From assembly GCA_903813345.2 (NCBI GenBank), contig CAIIXF020000002.1, positions 224,001 to 288,000 on the forward strand: a stretch of DNA of 64,000 nt. Reading direction: 5' to 3'. This document shows, piece by piece, positions 10,400 through 20,867 of the stretch (the stretch's first letter is position 1; the number at the start of each line of letters is the position of its first letter). This DNA is from Owenia fusiformis. Its lineage: Eukaryota > Annelida > Polychaeta > Sabellida > Oweniidae. The notes beneath the pieces are model-generated. The model searched no databases and had not been told where the DNA came from. It was given only the letters and a program-made list of their open reading frames with translations. Both the position numbers and the translations under genes were made by a program.

Positions 10400-13300
10400 A
10401 TGAAAGGCACGCTCCTCTTCAATCTCCTTCTTTCCTCGTTCTCCATAAACGTCATCAATGCATTTGTTACCAAGCAAGGACTGTTCGTTAGAGTGCCCAG
10501 TGCCATGAAGAATGGAAACATAACAAAGACATTTAGAGACCGTACTGCAACTGAGTGTGCCATCCAATACTTAATCAACGACAGGATTTGTAATTCTTTT
10601 AATATAAGAAGAGATGTAAAAGTTTGCGAGTTAAATGGAGAAAACTCCGGGCTAATTGTAAAAAGTAATCTTTCAGACCATTTTTGTCTTGGGCCAGGTA
10701 AGATTTTTCGAATGGCTTTGTATGATTATTTCTATTTCATTATATTATAGTACTATGTATATTATAGGGATGTCACGGTTTCCCGATATTGTTCCGTCCC
10801 TCAGGACTTTGGTCTTGGGACGGGACAACCTCCGTGTACCGAAGATTTTGGTCCATGTTCAGGATATACTATTTCTCCTGTATATGACCCTAAGACTTCC
10901 CGAATGCACGATAAATATGATCTAAACTAGAATCATTTCTTTCGTTTTTACAACTTATCTGCCGGATTACGTTCATGTGTAAATGCCATCTAGTGGCGGT
11001 TTTAATAAACGAAAATACATGCAGTTTTATCGACAGCAGTGTGTCCTTTTGAAATATGCTTTAATTTAAACAATAACAAAGAACTTCATCGGCGAGAAAG
11101 GTAACAACTTAAAAGTAATCTCAGACTATTCGCATATAGTTTAGCTTTCTATGACGTTATATATATACGTATCTATGTCAGAGCAGCAGACGGTAGAATT
11201 CTTATTGACCAAACTGTTGATGGGGTTCTATAAAATGATGGGAATACAATTCATAAATGCGAATAGTTGTGTTTCTTGTCTTTTAACCATATTAGAATCG
11301 CAACAAAGACCTCGATTTTATGATTTATGTCGAATATATGACCCCAAAGTTTATTCAGGCCATTGCCAAAGACCTCAATTGCTAGGCGATCTCGGTCTTT
11401 TAACGATGATCAGAATAACATTTTCGGTCATATATTTAAGGAATAAAGACCGAGACTTTATGCTTTATGGCGTTATATATGACCAAGAATTATATTCTGC
11501 TTAAATGGTAAAATAAGTGAACTTTGATTCCGGGGAGGCTTTTAAAAAATAAGACACATACTGAAATAGAGAATGTTTTACAATCGAGTATTTTTGAGAA
11601 TTTCATATTAATTTATGAAATATATCATGTACATAAATAAAGGACCAGATTTAATAATTAAAAAAATATTCATTCCAGATTATAATAATTCCTCTTCATT
11701 CTGATTAGTTCAGAAAAAACAATTGTTGCTAATGAAAACAATATTAACAACAAACCACGCATTATATCGGCATAATAAACGCACGAGACTTTGTTTTTTA
11801 CATTTATTAGACTCGCATTGCAATTGACACAGCGGAACACAAATATAAAGTAGATTGTTCTATGAAAAAACTAATAATACTAAAAGCATTTATGAGCACA
11901 GTAACTGCAGTATACAATGTTGGGTGGTGCCTTTCACATTTCAAACACATAATTGAGTGAAATGTGTGTGTATAAATTACTAATTTTTTCATAATTTCAA
12001 ATCGTGATTAAAAAAAAAGATGATCGATGAATCCCAAGTTTCGTGACATTTTTGTATTCGATTCCAGACAGGAGGTACACTATTAAGAGGCGATAACCAT
12101 ACATATCATAATACACTCGAATGCATATTTCAATGTTGTAGATTCATCTGCATGCATCAAAAATCCAACAACGATCTTAGACGAACAGTCGACGACGCCC
12201 ATGCCAGGTTAGACATTAGGCTTCTTTGAGAATTTTACCGGTATAGTGATAGTATCTTATAGAACGAGAAAGCAACATTATACAAATACATGTTAACAAT
12301 GTCCTGATCTAGCTTAGTATGTTACTGTAAGTTTCTTATCATTTATCTCCTAGTATAACGCAATGTAAATAATATAATATGTTGAAAACAGATTTGTAGT
12401 TTGTATGGTCTTGAATGTAATGTAACTTCAATGTAATAAAGTAATATCATACTAATGTCCGATCATAAGTTCGAATTATAGTTGTGTTTCAAATATTAAT
12501 TGTTTGGCATGCGAGCCTTACTATTTCGTTGCAGTTTTATCTTTACATCGTAATTTCCACCGCCATCACTTTTCAAACGAGTTAACTTGAAATATCAATA
12601 CGTCAAGGTATTCTCATACTTATAACTTTTTATGTGAATTCCATTCACCATTTATTAAGCAGTAAAAATCAATTTGCTTCGTGGGTGACAACATGTTTAT
12701 GGTTTCCCTGTGAATGTCGAGTCTTGCATCATACGAAATCAATGTAATTTTAAGCGGTCTCTCTGCATGGGGTGTAAAAGCAAAAATATTAAATTAACAG
12801 AAATGCACACATTATGTACAAGTACCCTGATATATTAGAGAGATTAAGTTTTAAGAGAAGCTGTACGCAAGCGGGTTATAAATGACCCCCGGGATTACCT
12901 TCCCACTCTCAATTCACGTCCCTAGGGACCAAATTGCACATATACGTGTAAACCCCATTGGCCTATTTACACTACAAACTGGAAAACAAATCAATTGCAA
13001 AAGTTTGTATTGCATATGGAATTATTACACCAAAAGTAGTGCGGAAATGGCCTTTTCACGTGTTGGCAGTTTTGATGACACTTAAAGACATAGTTCCTCT
13101 TTCACCTATATCATCTCATGGAAATGGGCATACCAGGGCAAAGATCTTTGTTCCGTGGTGAAGAAAAGCCATCAAACATTGTCTGAAGAGCAGATTTATC
13201 TCCGTAATTCTACTTTTAACATGGCGACCTTGACCTTGAAAAAATATAGCCATTTGGGCGATAATAGGTGATTCAAAAGTGAAAATGAGTGCTTTTTTCG

Positions 13301-16226
13301 TAGTTTTACTTTGACCAAGCCTAGAAAAAATTGAAGTGGTAAACCTACCCCCAATTTTTGATATTTTTGTTGTCTAGAAGTGTCCTAGATGATATCAAAG
13401 TTTAAGAAAATTTGTATGTCTAGAAATATTTTATAAATTAGTGCCAATATGGTGGGTTTGGGTGCTTTTTTGCTCTCATTTCTTACCCCATTTCTACGGT
13501 TGCCATGGCAACTATTAGGCTTTGGTAACCATGCCAACTTGATTTTTGAAGGACATCCACTTGATAGTAGTTGGGCCAAGTTTGATGGAAAATGGGCCTG
13601 GTTTGATATGATGGCAGTGAGGTTGATTGTGGCATGTAGTAAAACGGCAAAACAATGGTGGAGTCATACCATTATGCAATAAAATACTGTCTAAGCATAA
13701 CATATTTATAGGATATCCTATGATTTTGAGGAATATCATTTTTATCTACGAGGTGATATTGATATCTGCACGAGAGAGCGAAGTAGATTCAAATGATATT
13801 CTGAAAAAAATCATAGGATGTTCTTATTATCCTACACTTACAAGGAGTGTACTAAATGTATAATATCATTGCAAAATGAATTCCATGCCAAATGGAGTCA
13901 ATTTGGCGGGAAATCAACAAGTGGAGTATATCGTCACAATATCCTCCGCAAATTGGGTTTTCCGGAGTATATCGTCACGATATCCTCCGCCCGGAGTATA
14001 TCGTTACGATATCCTCCGGATATTCATTTTGCCAATAAATATCAAAATTATTTTTTAATGTTATTATACATTTAGTACACTAAGTGTAGGATAATATAAT
14101 CTATGTGATATGATGAAGTATAGACGTGTTTTAGCTAAAATGTCAAAAAGGAAAGGATTCAAATAGCATACGTTATAGTTTTGTTTTAATTAATATTGAA
14201 GATATGTAGTTATATTAATTTAAAGTGTGCGCCAAAGTTTAAAACTGCGCAGGCGCACCGCTCTCGCTAAACTATATAAAGAGATTACCGAGTACACGAT
14301 TCAGAGGTAAGCCAGGAAGGCGAACGATCTTCGTCTCGTGATGATTTCCCATATAATCGTAACCAGGGAAGTTTCACCATTGAAATTGAAAATTACTATA
14401 AGATATACTTTGTAGATGTTATTTATGAAGCTATTTAGTGTTTGCATCAATCAAATGGCTCATTTTGAACATATAAAAAGTATTTGTGTTTTGTTTCCCC
14501 AGGGAATTGTATTTGTATGTAGTACACACATAAATAGTGTACATTATACAGTACTTGAATAGCCTGGTTTACATAATATTGAAGGGCATGCTGATTACAT
14601 GCACACGAGTACATGAATGAAGGCCTAATATTGATATTGCTTGCATACCTAAATAAAAAATAAACTCTTCTAATCCCCTAATGTAAACACGGCGGTATAC
14701 GTAGCCCGATTTATCGGGGACTTTAAGAGCGAAAAAATCAAACTGTTTTGATATTTATATATTTCTGACAATATTTTGCGCAATTTTTAATATACCGCTG
14801 TTGTTTTGCAGGCATCTGCACACACATGCTGATATCTGGGGACATTTATTACGTTAAGGATGAAAACATTACTGCATCTGGGGCTCGTGATAACGATCAC
14901 CTCCCGGAAAAATCTAGACTAGATTCATCGTACGTATAGTACACATAAGGATGCATTGTAATTGGTCAGACACATACGCACGTTATATGTATGAGCAAAA
15001 TGACAGTACATGACAGTACTCAGACTTCAGCTTTCAATAATAATATATCGTCGACATCGGTATCATCAATAATGTAACAACATAACAAAGATAAATGGTT
15101 CAATTTTGCATTTTAATCTTCGTTTACTATAATTAACAAATACAGTCCCACACTACATAGTATATTATTAATTAATGTATCGACAGAGTCACAAAACTTT
15201 AGCAAAACTTACATATGTAAAGCAAATAAATTACACAAGGCATCAGAGCGAGCAACAATAGTGATCATAATTGTATCCATGTAGGCTTATATGTATTAAT
15301 TCCAGAGGTGTCTGGTCTCCTAGTGCAAATGATGTTAACCAGTGGATACAAGCAGACCTTGGTGAAGTCATGATTGTAACAGAGGTGGTAACTCAAGGGC
15401 GGCAAGACTCTAATGAAATGGTTTCCTCATATAAACTCCTGTATGGTGAAACTGATGATAATTTGGAAGAGTATGGTCAGGTATTTGTATTTCGTATCGC
15501 AACATCTTGGCTTTGCATGGAAAATGCTGAAAAATGCATAAAATCCCATTTACGTTTGTTCGGATGCCAAATTCATGCAATGAATTGCATTCTAAGCAAA
15601 ACATTGATACAGACGATAACGTTTATCAGTCCAAAACAGATTATGCATTGTATATATATTCGAAAAACAGATCACTCGTTTTCAAAACTGGCTCCAATTT
15701 GGAGTCAGTTTACAGACCCGCTCCCTCCATTTAACACAGGCCAGAACAATCTAGCAAATGGAAATCAATGGATACTGTCTAGTGATTATGTTGATGTGTG
15801 GAAAGCAATTCAAAGTTTTGGCATCAAGTAATATTTTGCAAAAAAACAAATATGACGTTACTTCAGTTCTTTTACCATTTTTTTTTATTTTCAAACAAAT
15901 TACAATAGCATAATATGCAAAACGCAGCTAGTTGAGTAGTAGATATAATGTGTTTTAATGATTTACTTTTCCGTCTGTAAAGATGTCAGTTTCTCAGTAG
16001 GTTATGCTTTTTTCAAAATCATACTACATTTGGCAAACAACATGAATCAATTATAGCACTTTATTTTTATTTCTCTTCTCAGATCTTACCGGGAGGTACA
16101 GATATAAACGACCGTATTGCGAACTTGATAGAACCACCTGTGTTGGCCAGGTTTGTCCGCATCAATCCTCAAACTTGGAACATTGCGATATCCATCCAGT
16201 TCGATGTCGTCGGATGCCCTAAATAG
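10400..16226 (+). CDS. Secreted PAN/apple-like plus F5/8 type C (discoidin) domain protein, five exons
   Basis: Exons: 10400-10697, 12142-12207, 14812-14929, 15306-15480 and 16083-16226. All junctions are GT-AG with phases 1, 1, 2 and 0; the total of 801 nt gives 266 residues and TAG. The ATG at 10400 is chosen because it opens a signal peptide (MKGTLLFNLLLSSFSINVINA). Residues about 22-98 are PAN/apple-like, with TATECAIQYL, CNSFNIR and VCELN and cysteines 53, 64, 76 and 96. Exon 2 is a Thr/Pro linker. Residues 124-264 form an F5/8C domain bounded by its usual cysteine pair, with ENITASG, DVNQWIQADLG, TQGRQDSNEMVSSYKL and ARFVRINPQTW; the 141-residue span fits the family. F5/8C domains bind cell-surface glycans or lipids, and PAN domains bind proteins or sugars, so a secreted adhesion or recognition role is inferred. 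Introns carry MITEs. TAG is followed at once by a donor, GTAAGA. Confidence 0.82.
11302..11485 (+). repeat. Diverged 40-bp direct repeat in intron 1
   Basis: Blocks at 11302-11342 and 11445-11485 share AAAGACC, (A/C)TTTATG(A/C)TTTATG and ATATATGACC in order. Part of an old repeat of unknown kind. Confidence 0.4.
12208..13714. other. Intron 2 of the PAN/F5-8C gene, 5' part
   Basis: No exon was found here that keeps frame between exon 2 and exon 3; those two join directly in phase 1. Open frames around 12.9-13.7 kb have no recognisable domain. Confidence 0.4.
13715..13819. mobile_element. 105-bp hairpin MITE
   Basis: The sequence folds back on itself: ATCCTATGATTTT and GAATATCATTT at the left pair with AAATGATATTC and AAATCATAGGAT at the right, and inner ATCTAC pairs with GTAGAT. 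The loop is about 35 bp. It lies six bases from the next element. Confidence 0.65.
13826..14095. mobile_element. 270-bp MITE with three internal palindromes
   Basis: Terminal inverted repeats of about 30 bp (ATTATCCTACACTTA at the left and TAAGTGTAGGATAAT at the right, followed inwards by AGTGTACTAAATGTATAAT and its complement) bound the element. Inside, at about 13922-14020, are three consecutive 25-bp units of the form GGAGTATATCGTCACGATAT plus CCTCC, each nearly a perfect palindrome. No open frame. Confidence 0.7.
14245..14310 (+). promoter_or_regulatory. Promoter-like patch inside intron 2
   Basis: An exact NRF-1-type palindromic site (CTGCGCAGGCGCAC, 14245-14258) is followed 15 bp later by a TATA box (TATATAAA, 14273-14280), and then by a strong splice donor (CAGAG then GTAAGCC) at about 14309. 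It sits about 500 bp upstream of the first F5/8C exon, so it could drive a shorter transcript lacking the PAN exon. The motif matches are seen; promoter use is inferred. Confidence 0.35.
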
Positions 16227-16367
16227 GTAAGACTACATCTTGTCGTGTAATTTACTGCTTTGTAAATATTCCCTTCGAGGACTAAAACAAAGAAAAGATC
16301 ACGTGGTGTCATAGATATTATTAATCCAGCTGAAGAGACAGACCAAATTATTGATACATTTTATATA
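16227..16367. other. Start of a possible 3'-UTR intron
   Basis: The stop codon TAG is followed directly by GTAAGAC, a good donor. No AATAAA signal lies before the mariner-like element. A possible acceptor is TTTTATTTTCAG ending at 18978, which would give a terminal exon opening with AATAAAG. Confidence 0.3.
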
Positions 16368-17444
16368 CAGGGCGTTCATAAAGTTCTTGCAAAAGTGCTC
16401 TAAAATTTTTATATTTCAGTCAAACTAGCTGAAATTTTCACTCAGTATACCTACACTATTCACACATTGAGATCCTAAGTAATAATTAATAGGTCCTAGA
16501 GGAAAAAAAGTTATGGTTGCTATAGTCACATGAGTCAGGGGTAGGCGGAGCAGGCAAAAAAAGGATCTGTTTTGTTTGAATATTCAAATTTTTTTTAGCT
16601 TGTTCTATTTACTTTAATAACAGTATCCAGAGAGTATAGGTGTTCAAAATAGTGTCCATCATGATCTGCACACCTCTGCTGTCTTACTTACAATTCCTCA
16701 AACAGATGGGGGAACCCATTTGGAAAATTTATTGCAATTAATCTTTTTATGGATGGCTTTCATCAATGTCATCTGATCCTCACTGGATTTCGTTCTTGGA
16801 CGGCCTAATCTAGCATTGTTCTTACCATTTGTTCTCCAATCAGTAAATGTCATAGTCATTTTTGTAAATGGTTCTTTTGGCCATAGCCTCCTTCCCATAC
16901 ACCTTATGAATATCTTCAAGTGTTTGTTTTCTTGAATTTCCAAGTAAAACATACATACGAATGCTACTGAATATTTGTAATTGCAAATCATCATCTTTTG
17001 CTGATTTTGCCGCCATTTTCACAAAGATAAAATTGACGCTGCCTTTCACAAAGTCGCGATGTCATCAACCAATATAAGTCACAATGATACCATGAGTGAT
17101 GTCATGAATCAAAGAAATTTCAACTATGAAGTCATCATGTGACATCATCTAGTGTTGAATGGCAATATTAGCTTGTTTTGTATTTTCAAGGATACTTTAA
17201 AGTATGTTAAAGTTACCTCTTACCCATATTTTTTTCTTAATTTTTCTTTTTTTCAATGCTGCTCCGCCTACCCCTGACTCGTGTTACAATAGCAATCATA
17301 ACTTTTTTTCTTCAGGGACCTATTCATTATAATTCAAGTATCAAATGTATGAATAGTGTAGGTATACTGAGTGGAAATTTCAGCCATATTGATTGAGAAA
17401 CAAAAAAATTAGAGTACTTTTGCAAGAACTTTATGAACGCCCTG
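16368..17444. mobile_element. Tc1/mariner-like element, 1077 bp, with TA target duplication
   Basis: Ends are inverted copies of CAGGGCGTTCATAAAGTTCT, flanked by TA on both sides. The inverted repeats extend to about 190-200 bp with scattered differences and include CTCAGTATACCTACACTATT and GTCAGGGGTAGGCGGAGC. The interior keeps only the N-terminal part of a transposase on the minus strand, so this is a deleted, non-autonomous copy. It lies 140 bp after the stop of the PAN/F5-8C gene. Confidence 0.8.
16698..17049 (-). pseudogene. Transposase N-terminal helix-turn-helix remnant
   Basis: Two overlapping minus-strand frames together give the start of a mariner/IS630-type transposase: one has SRKQTLEDIHKVYGKEAMAK, the other continues with FTDWRTNGKNNARLGRPRTK. 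The GRPRTK box matches the GRP-like linker known between the two DNA-binding modules of mariner transposases. A frameshift separates the two frames at about 16.84-16.9 kb. The DDE catalytic domain is absent, so the copy cannot mobilise itself. Confidence 0.6.
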
Positions 17445-19679
17445 TACACGGTGATATAGGTTCAGGAAACGGGAAGGTAAGATATATCTGCATTGCTATA
17501 CTACACATATTAACAAAAAGACGTGTCGATCCCATGAAGACTCAACACCATCGTTCAGCATTGAATTTCATAAAGTTTTTTTTTATATCACATTGATGAA
17601 CATTTCTACATATGAACATAGGGATCGGAACAAGTCATAGTTTTCTCCTGATGACTGTAATGTTGTTATTATCTTGTTTAACACTACCTTGTTGACGCCT
17701 ATCTTGGGTTCTGGACATTATGACGAGGGGCCCCTTTAATGCTCTCGCTAGATCCGGCAGTTGTCGATTATTTCAGTCTCTTATTTGGTTCTTGGTTCAT
17801 TTGTACAACGTTATGTTCTTATTTCTTATTTTACATATTCACCTAATAAATATTTACATGTTGATACTTTGACTTCTCTTTGTGAACTGACTGTTCTTTT
17901 CAAATTTCATAATTGGCTTCTCTGATTGCACTTTCAGTTTTTGAGTCAAGTTTAGTATACTCTAGTGCCATCTTTTGATCAACTTTAAACTTTTAGTTCC
18001 ATATATTACAATGACCATTGTGAATTATTATGTTTTACGGACTGACGAAGGCTCTTAGAACATGTTTTTAAACCTTGAGACTCGATTTCGTCTACCCAAC
18101 TTCGTTTTTGACTAATTTTTTATGAGTGCTATATAAAGTATCTACAACTATTTTGTTATTAGTATTGGCTATTAATTATTTTTATATTTCCTTCACCATG
18201 TATTATATTGACTTTAGTATGAATGAAATGCCCCTTGGTGTTCCGGTGTAAAAGGGTAGGTGGTCCTCTCAAATGTTGGTCCTATTCTCTATTGATTTAT
18301 TTGGTGACCTAATTACAATTATTTTCCTTATTATTTATTCACAGTCAGGGCCAGTAAGGGCCGTTAAGAAAGGGGATCATCATCCCCGGGGACCATCATT
18401 TCTTTCACACCGGTCCTGGTCTTTGGTATTGGTTTTCTATTGAAGGGGGGGGGGGTTGATATTATACATTATATCTTTTCCCGTTAGACCATGGTTAAGG
18501 GATTCGTAGGGTATATGTTTTTCTTATAACAGGTATACACATAGAAAAACTAAGTGCTGTTGTTGTAGCAAACTTCTTATATAAAATTCTTCCTTCGTAG
18601 TTTAAAATACAAATATTACTTCACCGGAATGTTGACTTAAATTCGAAATGTATTTGAAGTTATAGAACCTCTTGTTTAGTCGTTGTTCTTATCCTTACAA
18701 AAATGTGCTCCGAATAAGAACCCCGATGAGGTTTCCCGACAGATACTTTCCTAACATCCTTACAACTTGAAGTCATAGTATTTTACAAACGCTAAAATTG
18801 AGTTTCTCAACACATTTTGCCTATATGTATAATTACCTCCTCATCACTCCCCCAAAATCAGTTGTGAGTGATATTCTATAATGTTTATGCCTCGTTGGAT
18901 GATTTCTCTCATTCGTATTCTCAATAAATTTTGTTTGTTTTATCAAGATAATGAGGTTGATTCGATTTTATTTTCAGAATAAAGATGCAGTTTTGTTACA
19001 GATGCCACAAGTGCAAATGAATCTAAGTATGACATCAATTGGTCTAAACAGGAACAACATGCAAACGATTTATTGTTATGGGTGAGGTTTTACAGAAGTT
19101 GTGACACCATAACAATACAGTTTTTATGCGTATCGAATCCACACTTTGACGAGTTTCAATGTGCAATTAAATCAACGCTTATTAGGAATGAGCTAACACA
19201 GACAATAAATACGAGAATATATGTTTCAAAAGGCATATCCAGAACTAGTAAATTAAAGCTAACAAAAAGTTCTAAAAATCTATCCAAATGTCCTGTTTAA
19301 GAACCCCATTCTTTTTACTTGGAGTCTACAGCACGAATGTTCTCTACAAATATTCCGCTTGTTTTGCTTGTCAATTTGAGATTTTTTAGATAATGGAGAT
19401 TTCATCAGCAGAGTATTGACTCTACATTAGGGTATACAGTATTGCCTGAACAATGGCATATCCTCACAGATGCAAAATCTTCGTTATCATATGAGTACTC
19501 AATTTGATCGAGTCTCAAAAAGAAAGAATACGGGACATAAAAATTAACATATTTCGTCATACCAGCACATTAAAAAAACAACAACACAGAACCCAGTTCC
19601 ACGAGAATTATCTATTGAGGTTGGAATAATAGCAAACGTAGAATATTCATGTAAAGCCGATACCTCGTATTGTGTTATA
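17445..19679. other. AT-rich DNA; possible 3'-UTR exon near 18979
   Basis: No coding gene is supported. A possible acceptor ends at 18978 (see the 3'-UTR intron). An 11-base G run sits near 18447. The frame at 19073-19300 has no recognisable domain. Confidence 0.35.
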
Positions 19680-20423
19680 CAGGGTGTCCGGAAAGTAAAG
19701 ATACAAATATTCTAATTTTAAGAGATTTAGTCTTTTTGTGATGAAATCGCTACAGATTGTACAGCAACTATATAACAATACATCTACCAACTTTTATAAC
19801 GTATAGTCTAAATGTGTTAAAGTTATGGTTGTCATGGTTACGGTGGTGAGGGGTATGTGGAGCAGTTCCAGGATGTCGCTAAATTGTGATAAATTGCTAA
19901 AATATAACCATTTGAAATACTGTTTATCATTGTATTTCTTGTCAGTTTTTGCTTTGTTCAATATTGTATTCTTGCTGCCATAGTATTCTCTTTAGTATAA
20001 CGATATCATTGATACATATCAGAACTATGTAATGTCACAAGTATAATCAAAGAAAGGGGGTATATAAGTGCTCAGAAAAAGGGTCCCTGGATTAATAGGA
20101 AAGTCAATAGTGCACCTCCACAGTCAATGCTCCAATGCATAAAGTAAAGAAAACAAATCTTACAATTGAATGTCTCGACATTTACCTTTTTTGTACAATG
20201 GCCCATATTTCCCTGGTAATGTCCCGTTGGACTTCTACATTAATGCATATGTTAAAGCAATTTGTGAGAAGTTCAACATAAAAATGAGACTCGGCTGGAA
20301 GCCAATGTTATCAGCAATCTTAGAGACTGACAGCAAAGGTTTTGTCAGGTCTTTGAATCTCCGGTCAAAATGCACCAAGAATATTAAGATAAAGGTGGAA
20401 AATACATAATACTGGATAACAGT

Positions 20424-20602
20424 TGTTACATATATACTAAGAAAACAGACAAATCCAGTTTAGGAAATTCACGTGTATTCTTCAATCATCGGCCATTACT
20501 AAAAACCTATACAAGTGCGACATCTATCTTTAGATGTAAAAGTTTATGTGCTTAAGGAGCTACTTAGATTTATGATTACATACATGTACATATAACATAA
20601 CA
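20424..20602 (-). repeat. Downstream (3') LTR of the Gypsy element
   Basis: 179 bp, from TGTTACATATATACTAAG to ATAACATAACA on the plus strand. Identical to the copy at 24874-25052. Confidence 0.95.
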
Positions 20603-20867
20603 TTACCTCCTCTGTTAAAAGAGAAATAAAGTTGCTTATAACTATATGAACATTTAACATTATGCTTTAATTACTCTGTTCAATACCAAGTTTGAACTCC
20701 AATAAACTTGAGTTTCTATGAGACATGTATTTGCTGAACTTTAATTTTGTTCTTTTTGATGTTTTAAAACTATACTGTTAACATGTCACTATACTATTAA
20801 AGTCTTGATAACATAATGATTAAAGTCACTAATACACTATGATCATAGTCTCTACTTGAATAACAAG

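Noticed and set aside
12072-12207. Longer version of exon 2 starting at 12072
   Set aside because: It stays open but ends in phase 2, which clashes with the phase 1 start of the F5/8C exon. Starting at 12142 fits both neighbours.
15271-15831. A single 186-residue reading frame as the whole gene
   Set aside because: Only 15306-15480 has F5/8C character. The rest is intron read-through, and the domain continues at 16083.
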